DNA of 64,000 nt from Streptomyces venezuelae (GCF_008642355.1 NZ_CP029193.1:7836001-7900000); one strand, 5' to 3'. Positions 24,875 to 33,497 are shown, counted from the first letter of the stretch. The notes: generated by a model from the sequence alone, not told the origin. Numbers and translations are program-made.

Positions 24875-25824
24875 CCGTCCTGCCGCGCATCGCCCCCATG
24901 CTCGCCACGCCGGGAGCCCTGCCGTCCCCGGCCGACGAGCACCTGTGGAGCACCGAGACCAAACACGACGGACAGCGCGCGCTGGTGTACCTGCCCGGGG
25001 ACCGCACCATGGTCATCCGCTCCCGCTCGGGCGCGGACATCACCACGGCGTACCCGGAACTCCGGGGTCTGGCAGCGGCGTTGGGCGAGGTGTCGGCCGT
25101 GCTGGACGGGGAGATCGTCGTGCTGGACGAGGCGGGCCGCTCCAGCTTCGAACGTCTCCAGCCGCGGATGGGCCTCGCCGGCTCCCCGGCGAAGGCGGCC
25201 CGCCTCGCCGCGCGGACCCCCGCGCACCTGATCCTCTTCGACGCCCTCCACCTGGAGGGCCGCCCCCTGACCCGGCTGCCGTACACCCGGCGCCGCGACA
25301 CCCTGAAGAGTCTCGTCGAGTCGGGCCCGGAGTGGTCGGTCCCCACGGCGGTGACGGGACACTGCCGCCAGGCGCTCGAACTCGCCCGAGCGCAGGGTCT
25401 GGAAGGGCTGGTGCTGAAACGGCTCGACTCCGTGTACGAGCCCGGCAGGCGCTCCCCGTCCTGGATCAAGGTCAGGAACGTGCACACCGCGGATGTCGTC
25501 ATCGGTGGCTGGATGCCCGGTCAGGGACGGCTCGGCGGCCTGCCGGGGGCGGTGCTCGTGGGTGAGTACGTGGACGGGGTCCTGGTCTACCGGGGGAGCG
25601 TGGGCACGGGATGGAACGAACGTGAACGGGCCGACATGGCCCGCCTGTTGGACGTCGCCGCCGTCGGCGACTGCCCCTTCACGCCCCCGCCCGCCGCACC
25701 CGGCGCCAGGTGGGTGCTGCCGCGGCTGGTCGCCGAGGTGCGGTACACGACCCGCACGCGGGCCGGTCTCCTGCGTCACCCGGTGTGGCACCGGTTGCGT
25801 CCGGACCTGGCGCCGGAGGCGTGA
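24871..25824 (+). CDS. ATP-dependent DNA ligase (LigC/LigD-ligase type)
   Basis: 317 residues: nucleotidyltransferase domain (1-200) plus OB-fold (205-317). The adenylated Lys31 is in 'TETKHDGQRALVYL' (motif I, KxDGxR). Motif III is 'FDALHLEG', motif IV is 'LEGLVLKRLDSVYEPGRRSPSWIKVR' (also containing motif V), and the OB domain begins 'TADVVIGGWMPGQGRLGGL'. Size and motifs match the stand-alone ligase of bacterial end joining and repair (LigC-like). It is the last gene of the overlapping peptide operon (ATGA), an unexpected place, and lies 2 kb upstream of Ku. Confidence 0.92.
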   Translation: MTVLPRIAPMLATPGALPSPADEHLWSTETKHDGQRALVYLPGDRTMVIRSRSGADITTAYPELRGLAAALGEVSAVLDGEIVVLDEAGRSSFERLQPRMGLAGSPAKAARLAARTPAHLILFDALHLEGRPLTRLPYTRRRDTLKSLVESGPEWSVPTAVTGHCRQALELARAQGLEGLVLKRLDSVYEPGRRSPSWIKVRNVHTADVVIGGWMPGQGRLGGLPGAVLVGEYVDGVLVYRGSVGTGWNERERADMARLLDVAAVGDCPFTPPPAAPGARWVLPRLVAEVRYTTRTRAGLLRHPVWHRLRPDLAPEA

Positions 25825-25860
25825 CGCGCCGGCGGCCTGCGCGGTGGTCTCTCTTCCGTC

Positions 25861-26436
25861 TCAGTCTTCGTCGTACTCGTCGTACGTGTCGGTCACACCG
25901 GCCGCCTCGTCCGCGCCCGCAAGGGTTTCGGCGACCATGCGGGTGGCGAAGTCGGGGTCGTCGGTGATGCGGTTGATGTGCTCCGCGAGGAGGAAGGCCG
26001 TGGCCTCCAGGGGGTTCATCTCGGCCTCGGTCCAGTCCCCGTACTGCTGACGCCAGAGGTTGGGGCTCAGGCCGGTGCCCGCGGCGATGACCAGACCGGC
26101 CATGGTCGGGATCGCCTCGGAAGGAATGCTCTTGGGCATCATGCGCATCGTCGCCACGAGCGTCGGCACCACGTACTCGATGACGTCCTTGCCGTGGTCC
26201 TCGTGCGCCTTCCGCAGCCACGACATGAACATGTAGATGAGCGTGCAGGCCCCGTTCAGCAGGTCGTCGGCGCCTCTCGGACCCAGTGAGGCCGCGAACT
26301 GCCGGACCATCTCCTGCTGTTCGGGGTCGACCTCGGTCTTGCCGGCGTGGATGGTCTTGAGCCGTGAGTCGATCATCATGAGCGCCGTGCCCACATCTCC
26401 GACAGGAGCGTGTTCGGGGTCGCAGGGAGATGACAC
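25861..26436 (-). CDS. Conserved hypothetical protein
   Basis: 191 residues, helical, acidic at the C-terminus ('TDTYDEYDED'). Visible stretches are 'ADDLLNGACTLIYMFMSWLRKAHEDHGKDVIEYVVPTL' and 'IPTMAGLVIAAGTGLSPNLWRQQYG'. No domain recognised, no signal peptide; the hydrophobic parts look like buried helices rather than membrane segments. It is convergent with the ligase gene (37 bp apart) and divergent from the coiled-coil/Ku side. Confidence 0.65.
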   Translation of the reverse strand: MSSPCDPEHAPVGDVGTALMMIDSRLKTIHAGKTEVDPEQQEMVRQFAASLGPRGADDLLNGACTLIYMFMSWLRKAHEDHGKDVIEYVVPTLVATMRMMPKSIPSEAIPTMAGLVIAAGTGLSPNLWRQQYGDWTEAEMNPLEATAFLLAEHINRITDDPDFATRMVAETLAGADEAAGVTDTYDEYDED

Positions 26437-26605
26437 AGGTTCCTCCTCGAGTCACCACGGAGGGCAACAGGCCGTGCCCGTACAGTAGTCGGCCGATGGG
26501 GCGGCGGTCTGCCACATGGTCACTCCGGTGCACGACGAGACGTATCCGCAGGCGTCGTGCCCGCTCGGCGTGCGTCACCGCCCGGTCCGGGGGACTCTGT
26601 AGTTG

Positions 26606-27550
26606 ATGCCGCGCAAGGATGGACGGGACAGCAGCCAGGAACGCGACGTGGAGAGACTTCTCGACGAGCTCTACGCCACGGCGCCGCCCCAGTTCGTCTC
26701 CCGCCGCGAAGAACTCGCCGCCCGGGCCAGGACGGACGGGCGCGCGGAGGACGCCCGGCGGATCCGTGCCGCCCGCCGCCCCACCCTCGCGGCGTGGGCG
26801 GCGAACCTGCTGCTGCACTCGCAGCCGACCGAGAGCCGCCGGTTCCTGGAGCTCGGGCGGGAACTGCGCGAGGCGTACCGGACCCTGGACGCCGCGGAGA
26901 TCAAGGAACTGTCCGGACAGCGCACCAGCGTCGTCTCTGCCCTCTCCCGGCAGGCCGCCACGCTCGCCAGGGACGCCGGCCACCGGCTGTCGGACGCGGC
27001 GCAGCAGGACGTCGCATCCACCCTGCGCGCGGTACTCGCGGACGAGGAGGCAGCGGACCAGTGGGCGACCGGCCGCCTGGAGAGCACGCTCACCCCGCCC
27101 TCGGACTTCCCGTCCGGCACGGACGCTGCACCAAAGGCGCGGGCAGCGGCCACCGCGGTGAGACGAACGCCGCGCGAGCGCTCGGGCCCCGAGGAGGAAC
27201 TCAAGGACGAACTCGCCGAGCGTCGCCGCCAGAAGCAGGAGAAGCGCGCCAGGGAGGCCCGCGAGGCGGCCGAAGCGGCGGATCGGCGGCTCGGAGAGCG
27301 GCGCGCCGAGCAAGAAGAGGCCGACGCCTCGCTCCGGCAGGCACGCGACCGGCACGATCAGGCCCGCCGTCGGGTCTCCGACGCGGAGGACGAGCTCCAG
27401 CGGGCCCGGCGGGACCAGAAGGACGCCGAGCGCGAGCAGAAAGAGGCCGAGAAGCGGGGCCGCGCGGCAGCGGACGCCGTGGCGGAGGCCGAACAGGCGG
27501 CGCGGAAGGCCGCGGAGGAGTCGGAACGCCTCCGCGAAGAACTCGACTAG
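26606..27550 (+). CDS. Coiled-coil protein next to Ku
   Basis: 314 residues. Residues 1-150 form a helical domain with 'ERLLDELYATAPPQFVSRREELAARAR' and 'RRPTLAAWAANLLLHSQP'. Residues 190-314 are a continuous charged coiled coil (Glu/Arg/Ala heptads, 'RRQKQEKRAREAREAAEAAD' and similar). Related actinobacterial proteins of unknown function share the 'LAAWAANLL' region. ATG 26606 is used. The gene is 174 bp upstream of ku on the same strand, so a role with DNA ends is possible but unproven. Confidence 0.75.
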   Translation: MPRKDGRDSSQERDVERLLDELYATAPPQFVSRREELAARARTDGRAEDARRIRAARRPTLAAWAANLLLHSQPTESRRFLELGRELREAYRTLDAAEIKELSGQRTSVVSALSRQAATLARDAGHRLSDAAQQDVASTLRAVLADEEAADQWATGRLESTLTPPSDFPSGTDAAPKARAAATAVRRTPRERSGPEEELKDELAERRRQKQEKRAREAREAAEAADRRLGERRAEQEEADASLRQARDRHDQARRRVSDAEDELQRARRDQKDAEREQKEAEKRGRAAADAVAEAEQAARKAAEESERLREELD

Positions 27551-27656
27551 CTGCGACGTTCCCCCGTCGCGCGCCGTCTCCGCCGCTCGGACGCGCCCAG
27601 CGCGCGGCACGCGCCGGGGAGTGCCAGCGTGGTCGCGAGGAACCGGTAGGGACCGG

Positions 27657-27699
27657 CAGGGATCAGTTGTGATCAGTCGGGGCCAGCAGGGATCAGTTG
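27657..27699. repeat. Direct repeats before ku
   Basis: CAGGGATCAGTTG occurs at 27657-27669 and again at 27687-27699 (30-bp period), with a further GATCAGT at 27671-27677. They are 25-70 bp upstream of the ku start, where they could belong to the promoter. No known regulator is matched. Confidence 0.4.
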
Positions 27700-27724
27700 G
27701 GTACGGCGACGGGAGTGGGCGTAC

Positions 27725-28741
27725 ATGGCACGCGCGATCTGGACCGGCGTGATCACCTTCGGGCTGGTCAGTGTGCCGGTCGGCCTGTACACCGCCGTCG
27801 AGAACCACACGGTCCACTTCCACCAGCTCCAGCGCGGCACCTCCGACCGGATCCGCAACCGGCGCGTCAACGAACGCACCGGCAAGGAAGTGCGGACCGA
27901 CGACATCGTCAAGGGGTACGAGGCCGCCGAGGGCGAGTACGTCGTCATCGAGCCCGACGAGCTGGACGAGGTGGCGCCGGGCCGGTCACGGACCATCGAC
28001 ATCAGCGACTTCGTCGACCTGGACGAGATCGATCCGGTCTACTTCGACCGCACGTACTACATCGCTCCCCGCGGCAAGGACCACACCAAGGTGTACGGGC
28101 TGCTGAGGGAGGCGCTCGCGGAGGTCGGCAAGGCGGGCATCGCGACGTTCGTGATGCGCGGCAAGCAGTATCTGACCGCGCTGCGCGCCGACGACAAGGT
28201 GCTCGTGCTGCAGACCCTGCACTGGGCGGACGAGGTCCGCGACCCGGGACACGAGCTCCCCGAGCTGCCCTCGGCGCGGGCGGGCAAGGGCAAGGAGCGG
28301 GACATGGCGATCCAGCTGATCCACGCGTTGGACGCGCCGTGGGAGCCGGCCAAGTACCACGACACGTATCAGGAGAAGGTGCGGGAGCTGGTGCGCGCGA
28401 AGGCGGAGGGGCAGGAGATCACGGCCGCCGAGGAGGCGCCGGAGGCCACCAACGTCGTCGACCTGATGGAAGTCCTTCAGGGCAGCCTCGACCGCGCCCG
28501 GGGCGGCAAGGACGGCAAGGACGGCAGGAGCGGCAAGAGCGCCAAGACCGGTAAGGACAACAAAGCCGCGACCAAGAGCAAGGCCGCGACCAAGAGCGAG
28601 CTGCAGGAGCTGAGCAAGGCCGAGCTCTACCAACGAGCCACGGATGAGAACATCGAGGGCCGCTCCAAGATGAACAGGGACGACCTCATCGACGCTCTGT
28701 CCCGCGCGGGCCGCCGCGGCGGCAAGAAGAGCGCGGCCTGA
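27725..28741 (+). CDS. ku: Ku, DNA-end-binding protein of non-homologous end joining
   Basis: 338 residues. The bacterial Ku core spans about 1-250: '[35 protein letters not shown]' is the near-invariant start, then '[28 protein letters not shown]', '[20 protein letters not shown]' and '[20 protein letters not shown]'. A Lys/Gly/Ala-rich linker (255-295) leads to a SAP/Rho_N-like tail, '[30 protein letters not shown]', which binds DNA. Ku forms a homodimeric ring on broken ends and recruits an ATP-dependent ligase. A LigC-like ligase lies 2 kb upstream and a LigB-type ligase 12 kb downstream. No LigD polymerase domain is in the window. Confidence 0.96.
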   Translation: MARAIWTGVITFGLVSVPVGLYTAVENHTVHFHQLQRGTSDRIRNRRVNERTGKEVRTDDIVKGYEAAEGEYVVIEPDELDEVAPGRSRTIDISDFVDLDEIDPVYFDRTYYIAPRGKDHTKVYGLLREALAEVGKAGIATFVMRGKQYLTALRADDKVLVLQTLHWADEVRDPGHELPELPSARAGKGKERDMAIQLIHALDAPWEPAKYHDTYQEKVRELVRAKAEGQEITAAEEAPEATNVVDLMEVLQGSLDRARGGKDGKDGRSGKSAKTGKDNKAATKSKAATKSELQELSKAELYQRATDENIEGRSKMNRDDLIDALSRAGRRGGKKSAA

Positions 28742-28762
28742 CCATGCGGTGATGCCGGGACG

Positions 28763-29953
28763 TCACCCGTCACATGCCGCCAGTACCGCCGCGAGACCCG
28801 CCCGCAGGTCCGCGACGAAGTACTCGGGCATCTCCAACGACGGAAAGTGACCCCCGCGTTCGGGCGCGTTCCACCGCACGATCTTCCGGTACCGCTTCTG
28901 GGCCCAGGGGCGCGGCGTCTTCTCGATGTCGCGCGGATACATCGTGATGGCCGACGGGACGTCCACCCGGAGTCCGGGGTCGAGGGAGTTGTGGCTCTCG
29001 TAATAGATGCGGGCCGCCGACGCGCCGGTCCGCGTCAGCCAGTACAGGGTGACGTCGTCGAGGACCCTGTCCAGGGAAAGCGTCTCGAACGGGCTGTCCT
29101 CGGTGTCCGTCCATTCGGCGAACTTGTCGAGGATCCAGGCGAGGAGCCCGACCGGTGAGTCGACGAGCGCGTAGCCGACGGTCTGCGGCCGGGTCGCCTG
29201 CTGCTTCGCGTACGCCGCGCGGTGACGCCAGAAGTCGCGGGTCTCCTCCGTCCACGCGCGCTCGGTCTCCGTCAGCCCCTCCGTCGTCAGACCGGGCGGC
29301 GCCTCCGCGAACAGCGTGTGGACGCCGAGGACGTGCGCCGGGAACCTGCCGCCGAGGACCGTGGTGATGTTGCCGCCCCAGTCACCGCCGTGGGCCAGGA
29401 ACCTGTCGTGGCCGAGCCTTCGCATCAGCTCCACCCACGCGGCGGCGATCTTCTCGGTGCCCCAGCCGGTGGTGGCCGGCTTGTCGCTGTAACCGAAGCC
29501 CGGGAGCGACGGGACCACGACGTGGAACGCCGGCGCGGTCGCGTCGCCCGGATCCGCCAGTTCGTCCACCACGTCGACGAACTCGGCGACGCTGCCCGGC
29601 CAGCCGTGCGTCATCAGCAGGGGAGTGGCGTCCGTGTGCGGGGACCGGCGGTGCAGGAAGTGGATGCCCAGGCCGTCGACGGTCGTGCGGAACTGGCCGA
29701 TCCGGTCGAGGCGCTCCTCGAATGCCCGCCAGTCGTACTCGGTGCGCCAGTAGTCGACGACTTCGACGAGGTCGGCGAGCGGAACGCCCTGATCCCAGCG
29801 GCGCGGGCCGGGTGCGGCGCCATGGACCGTCTCGGCCTCGGGGAGCCGCGCCGCGGCCAGCCGCGCGCGCAGGTCGTCGAGCTCGGCGTCGGTCGCGCGG
29901 GCTTGAAACGCGTGCACGTCCGCTCGTACGCCGTCGGTGGCGGGACGGGACAT
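28763..29953 (-). CDS. Epoxide hydrolase (alpha/beta-hydrolase, EHN type)
   Basis: 396 residues. It has the N-terminal EHN domain ('FQARATDAELDDLRARLAAARLPE', residues 10-110) and a microsomal-type epoxide hydrolase barrel: 'LLMTHGWPGSVAEF' (oxyanion HGWP), the nucleophile Asp in 'AHGGDWGGNI', and 'YPRDIEKTPRPWAQKRY' plus 'RGGHFPSLEMPE' with the catalytic His. It opens epoxides to diols. AGGAGG precedes ATG 29953. It is divergent from a CGNR-type regulator over a gap with a perfect palindrome. Confidence 0.92.
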   Translation of the reverse strand: MSRPATDGVRADVHAFQARATDAELDDLRARLAAARLPEAETVHGAAPGPRRWDQGVPLADLVEVVDYWRTEYDWRAFEERLDRIGQFRTTVDGLGIHFLHRRSPHTDATPLLMTHGWPGSVAEFVDVVDELADPGDATAPAFHVVVPSLPGFGYSDKPATTGWGTEKIAAAWVELMRRLGHDRFLAHGGDWGGNITTVLGGRFPAHVLGVHTLFAEAPPGLTTEGLTETERAWTEETRDFWRHRAAYAKQQATRPQTVGYALVDSPVGLLAWILDKFAEWTDTEDSPFETLSLDRVLDDVTLYWLTRTGASAARIYYESHNSLDPGLRVDVPSAITMYPRDIEKTPRPWAQKRYRKIVRWNAPERGGHFPSLEMPEYFVADLRAGLAAVLAACDG

Positions 29954-29993
29954 AAGACCTCCTGGCCGTCGCGGACCGACCGCGCTCCAACGC

Positions 29994-30055
29994 GAACCGG
30001 CTAAGCCGGTTCTAGCAGTACTCGGAGCCGTGCCGCAACCCGCTAAGGTGGTTCC
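29994..30055. promoter_or_regulatory. Palindrome and related site between epoxide hydrolase and CGNR genes
   Basis: GAACCGGCTAAGCCGGTTC (29994-30012) is a perfect inverted repeat with 9-bp arms around one central base. A related single site, CCGCTAAGGTGGTTCC, ends directly before the CGNR ATG at 30056. The shared CGCTAA/GGTTC elements suggest one regulator controls both divergent genes. Confidence 0.65.
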
Positions 30056-30643
30056 ATGCGCGCTGAGTTCCCCGCCTTCCGCCTCGGCAAGGTGCTGGCC
30101 ACCAGCTTCACGGCAACCCTCACGGAGCGTCAGGGCGACCCGGTGGAGCGCATTCCCGTGCCGCGCCGACTCGTCGACTGGCTCGCGGTGAGCGGCCTCG
30201 CCGTGGACTCCTGCACCGCCGCCCAGCTCGACCTCGCCCGTGAGCTGAGGGAGTCGATCCACGCCGCCGCGACGGCTGCCGCGCTCCAGGAAGCTCTCCC
30301 CGCGGCCGCCGTTCAGGTCATCAACGACCGCAGCGCCCAGGGACGGGCCGCCGCCGTTCTGACGGCCGAGGGCGAGCGGCGCTGGCGGCTCGGCTCGACA
30401 TCCTGCGTGGAGGACGCCCTCAGCGTGATCGCCGCTGACGCGATCAGCGTCATCGCGGGCGAACGCGACGGAAAACTGGCCCTGTGCGCGTCACCGACCT
30501 GCCGCGCCGCCTTCTTCGACACCAGTCAGAGCCGCACCCGCAAATGGTGTGACATGAACACGTGCGGGAACCGCCAGAAAAAGGCGCGCTTCAACGCCAA
30601 CGCCAACGCCAACCAGCGGAAGAACACCGGCGCGGCGCCGTAG
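30056..30643 (+). CDS. CGNR zinc-finger (ABATE-domain) regulator
   Basis: 195 residues. The N-terminal ABATE domain (1-130) has 'LGKVLATSFTATLTERQGD' and 'RRLVDWLAVSGL'. The C-terminal zinc finger is 'CASPTCRAAFFDTSQSRTRKWC' with 'CGNRQKKARF', giving the CxxxxC...C...CGNR ligand set and a basic tail. Proteins of this type are stress-linked transcriptional regulators. The gene is divergent from the epoxide hydrolase; the upstream palindrome is the likely binding site. Confidence 0.9.
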   Translation: MRAEFPAFRLGKVLATSFTATLTERQGDPVERIPVPRRLVDWLAVSGLAVDSCTAAQLDLARELRESIHAAATAAALQEALPAAAVQVINDRSAQGRAAAVLTAEGERRWRLGSTSCVEDALSVIAADAISVIAGERDGKLALCASPTCRAAFFDTSQSRTRKWCDMNTCGNRQKKARFNANANANQRKNTGAAP

Positions 30644-30664
30644 TCGTCACCGCGGCGCGTCCTT

Positions 30665-31020
30665 CGTGAGCGGAGGCACGTTCGTGAGCGGAGGCACGTT
30701 GCCGTCGGCGTCGCACCGCACGGTCCACCGGGGGACGGCCGAGGTTCTCGTGGAAACGGATGCCGATGGGTCGGGCGGGTGGTGGCGCGCAGACCGTAGA
30801 GGCCCCACTCGCAGGCCAGGGCCAGGGCCGCCCATGAGCGCCAGCGGGACCAGGGCCGCTCGGCCACCTCGCCGACGACGTCACCGCCGTCGGCAGCCAT
30901 CGACTTGAAGGGGACGGCGCCGGTCCACAGGGGCACGCCGAGCGCCGGGGCCTCGGCGCCCGCGATGGAATCGCCCGTCCAGAGGACCCGCGGCGCGTCC
31001 CGGAGTTGTCCATCGTCTCA
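30665..31020 (-). pseudogene. Degraded gene remnants with an 18-bp tandem duplication
   Basis: This 450-bp gap holds no intact gene. On the minus strand, 31008-30870 reads 'LRDAPRVLWTGDSIAGAEAPALG' and later 'VPFKSMAADGGDVVGEV', which looks like the start of an SGNH-type hydrolase or acyltransferase domain (GDSI block). It has an in-frame stop just upstream and no continuation. A second stretch ('RPIGIRFHENLGRPPVD', then 'CDADGNVPPLT' in another frame) is shifted. The unit CGTGAGCGGAGGCACGTT is repeated perfectly at 30665-30682 and 30683-30700, duplicating six codons. I infer decayed genes; identities are weak. Confidence 0.4.
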
Positions 31021-31094
31021 TCGCGCGGCGGGCATACGCGGCGAGAGGCGGGGCCATACCCGTCGGGCGGCGTCGCGTCCGTGGGCGGCGCCGT

Positions 31095-32030
31095 TCAGTG
31101 GGCGATGCCGTCGATCAGCTCGCGCGCGCCCTGCCGGAGCAGCGCCACGGCGACGGACGTGCCGAGCGTCGCGGGGTCGAGCGGGCCCGCCCACTCGTGG
31201 GCGTTCAGCACCGTCTTGCCGTCGGGCGTGAACACGCAGGCGCGCAGCGACAGGTCGCCGCCCCGCTCCGAACGTGCGTACCCGGCGATCGGCGAATTGC
31301 AGTGCCCCTGCAGGACGTGCAGGAACATGCGCTCCGCGGTCGCCTCGCGCCAGGCGTCCTTGTCGCCGAGATCCGACACGGCGTCGATGGTCGCGGTGTC
31401 GTCCTCACGGCACTGCAGGGCGAGGATGCCCGCACCGATCGGCGGGCACATCGTCTCCACCGGCAGGATCTCGCTGGCCAGCTCGGGGCGGCCGATGCGG
31501 TCGAGGCCCGACTGGGCGAGCAGCAGCGCGTCGGCGTCACCGGCCGCGAGCTTCTCGAGGCGGCGGCCCGCGTTTCCGCGCATCGGAACGCACTCCAACT
31601 CCGGTTGCGAAGCGGCCAGTTGTGCCACGCGACGTACCGACGACGTGCCGATGCGGGTGCCGGCGGGCAGCTCGTCGAGGGTGAGCCCGCCCGGGTGGAT
31701 GAGCGCGTCCCTGATGTCGTCCCGCTTGAGGAAGGCCGCGAACGTGGTGCCCGCGGGGAGCGGCCGGTCCGCGGGTACGTCCTTGACGCAGTGCACCGCG
31801 AGGTCCGCCTCACCGGCGAGCAGCGCCGCGTCGACCTCCTTGGTGAACGCCCCCTTGCCGCCGAGCGCCGCGAGATCGCCCATCCAGCGGTCCCCCGAGG
31901 TGGTGACCGGCACGACCTCGGTACGGATGCCGGGGTGCAGTTCGGCGAGTTCGGTGCGGACGCGCTCCACCTGGGCGAGGGCCATGGGGGAGGAGCGGGA
32001 GACGATGCGGATGAGCTCAGGAACGGACAT
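31095..32030 (-). CDS. hemC: Porphobilinogen deaminase (hydroxymethylbilane synthase)
   Basis: 311 residues. All three domains are present: '[19 protein letters not shown]' at the start, '[31 protein letters not shown]' with the catalytic Asp in KDVP, '[13 protein letters not shown]' and '[11 protein letters not shown]' for substrate binding. The dipyrromethane-cofactor cysteine is in '[13 protein letters not shown]'. It polymerises four porphobilinogens to hydroxymethylbilane in tetrapyrrole synthesis. No other heme gene is nearby, and variations such as HCVKD for the usual HSxKD and LQGHC for LEGGC suggest a second, diverged copy rather than the operonic hemC. Confidence 0.92.
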   Translation of the reverse strand: MSVPELIRIVSRSSPMALAQVERVRTELAELHPGIRTEVVPVTTSGDRWMGDLAALGGKGAFTKEVDAALLAGEADLAVHCVKDVPADRPLPAGTTFAAFLKRDDIRDALIHPGGLTLDELPAGTRIGTSSVRRVAQLAASQPELECVPMRGNAGRRLEKLAAGDADALLLAQSGLDRIGRPELASEILPVETMCPPIGAGILALQCREDDTATIDAVSDLGDKDAWREATAERMFLHVLQGHCNSPIAGYARSERGGDLSLRACVFTPDGKTVLNAHEWAGPLDPATLGTSVAVALLRQGARELIDGIAH

Positions 32031-32291
32031 GCCGTCCACGATAAGGGTTCCGGAGGGGTGCCTCGGACACACGTCCAACCGATCAAAGTCTCATATCCAT
32101 GGGCGAGTTGGCGCGCGAGGAGCGGGGGAGCGCCCGACCGGCGCGTCGCGGTCGGCGTTTCGTTCGCCGCCCAGGAGACGGGCCTCTGCCGCGGCTCGGG
32201 TGGCCGTCGGCATGCGCGCACCCCCGCCGCCTCATAGCGTGGGGAGGCACGCAGCTGCGGCCCCGGCGCCGCACCGCCCCTGGGAGGCCCC

Positions 32292-32765
32292 ATGACCAGC
32301 CCCACCGCGCCGGAGCGCGAACCGGAGATCGTCCTCGAACCGATGCGGGCCACCCATCTGGCCGACGTGCTCGCGCTGGGCCGCCGCGTCTACGACACCT
32401 CGGTGAAGCCGTACACCTCCTGGTCCCTCTCCGCCGTCGCCCGGCACATGGACGGCGAGGCGTCCGCCTGCTGGGTCGCGCTCGCCGGAGACCGTCTCGC
32501 CGGATACGTCCTCGGCTCGATGGGCTTCGACCAGCGCACCGACTGGGGCAACCTGGAGTGGATCGCGAGCGCTCCCGAGTATCAGGGGAAGGGCATCGCG
32601 AGCCGCCTCGTGAAGGCCTGCTGCGCGACGCTCACGGAGGCGGGTGCGAGCGCCGTCGTCACCGACGTCGAGTCCCGCAACACGGCGTCGGCGGCGCTGA
32701 TGCGGAGCAACGGGTTCGAGGCGACCGTGTCGGTGACGCTGTTCGTACGGCGGTCCGAACCGTAG
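32292..32765 (+). CDS. GNAT-family N-acetyltransferase
   Basis: 157 residues of one GNAT domain. 'LEWIASAPEYQGKGIASRLVKACCATL' holds the acetyl-CoA pyrophosphate loop (Q-x-x-G-x-A/G), followed by 'DVESRNTASAALMRSNGFEATVS'. It transfers acetyl groups to an unknown amine. GGGAGG lies at good distance from ATG 32292. It is a single-gene unit divergent from hemC. Confidence 0.9.
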   Translation: MTSPTAPEREPEIVLEPMRATHLADVLALGRRVYDTSVKPYTSWSLSAVARHMDGEASACWVALAGDRLAGYVLGSMGFDQRTDWGNLEWIASAPEYQGKGIASRLVKACCATLTEAGASAVVTDVESRNTASAALMRSNGFEATVSVTLFVRRSEP

Positions 32766-32779
32766 CGATCACCTGCCGG

Positions 32780-32871
32780 GTACCGCGGTGGTTGTACGTC
32801 TGTGGCCACTACCGCGGTGGATGGAGACGACCGTCAACTCCCGGTTGAGCCGATGTCAACTCGCGGGTTGA
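32780..32871. promoter_or_regulatory. Paired repeats and two dyads upstream of the peptidoglycan-binding gene
   Basis: Two dyads lie in tandem: TCAACTCCCGGTTGA (32834-32848) and TCAACTCGCGGGTTGA (32856-32871), same arms TCAAC/GTTGA and a 22-bp period. Upstream, TACCGCGGTGG occurs twice about 30 bp apart (around 32780 and 32810). They are 110-200 bp before the start of the secreted protein at 32984 and probably regulate it. Confidence 0.5.
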
Positions 32872-32983
32872 TGAAGGAGGGAGCGCCCCGGGGATAGCTT
32901 TCTGGCCGTGCACCGACGCGGGCGGGTCGACCACCGCCGGCGTCACTCCACGCACGACGTCAACAACCTCCAGGGGGAACAGG

Positions 32984-33433
32984 ATGCGACCCACCATTGC
33001 TACGAGGACGCTCGTGAGCGTCACCGCTGCCGTCGCCATCGCCGCCGGTGGCGTGGCGGGCGCGGGCGCCGCCTTCGCCGCGGACGCGCCGGCCGCGAAG
33101 ACCACGGTGAGCAGCGAGGCGGTCACCCCGCTCGCGGTGAACAATCTCGGGCTGAGCACCACCCAGGCGAAGAAGCTCCAGGGCGGCCTGCGGGGGTACG
33201 GCTACAACGGTTCCATCGACGGAAAGCTCGGCACCGAGAGCTGGAAGGCGATGCAGCGCTTCCTCGAGAAGCACTGGGACTACAACGACCGCATCGACGG
33301 TGTCGTCGGTCCCAACACGATCAAGGCGTTGCAGCGCAACCTGAAGAAGCACTGGAAATACCGGGGCGAGATCGACGGGATCGCCGGGCCGGGGACCAAG
33401 GCCGCCTTCAAGCGGATGGCCGACAGCTACTGA
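32984..33433 (+). CDS. Secreted protein with two peptidoglycan-binding domains
   Basis: 149 residues. A Sec signal peptide (basic start, hydrophobic 'LVSVTAAVAIAAGGVAG', cleavage near AFA-AD at residue 33) precedes two PG_binding_1-like repeats. The first has 'KLQGGLRGYGYNGSIDGKLGTESWKAMQRF' and the second 'RIDGVVGPNTIKALQRNLKKH', with a third partial 'EIDGIAGPGTKAAFKRM'. There is no enzymatic domain, so it likely anchors to, or competes on, cell wall. A run of G precedes the ATG at good spacing. A strong hairpin follows the stop. Confidence 0.9.
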   Translation: MRPTIATRTLVSVTAAVAIAAGGVAGAGAAFAADAPAAKTTVSSEAVTPLAVNNLGLSTTQAKKLQGGLRGYGYNGSIDGKLGTESWKAMQRFLEKHWDYNDRIDGVVGPNTIKALQRNLKKHWKYRGEIDGIAGPGTKAAFKRMADSY

Positions 33434-33497
33434 AATCCGTAGCCGTGTCCCGCGGGGACGGAACCTGACGGAACCTGCGGGACCCTGACGCCAGGCA

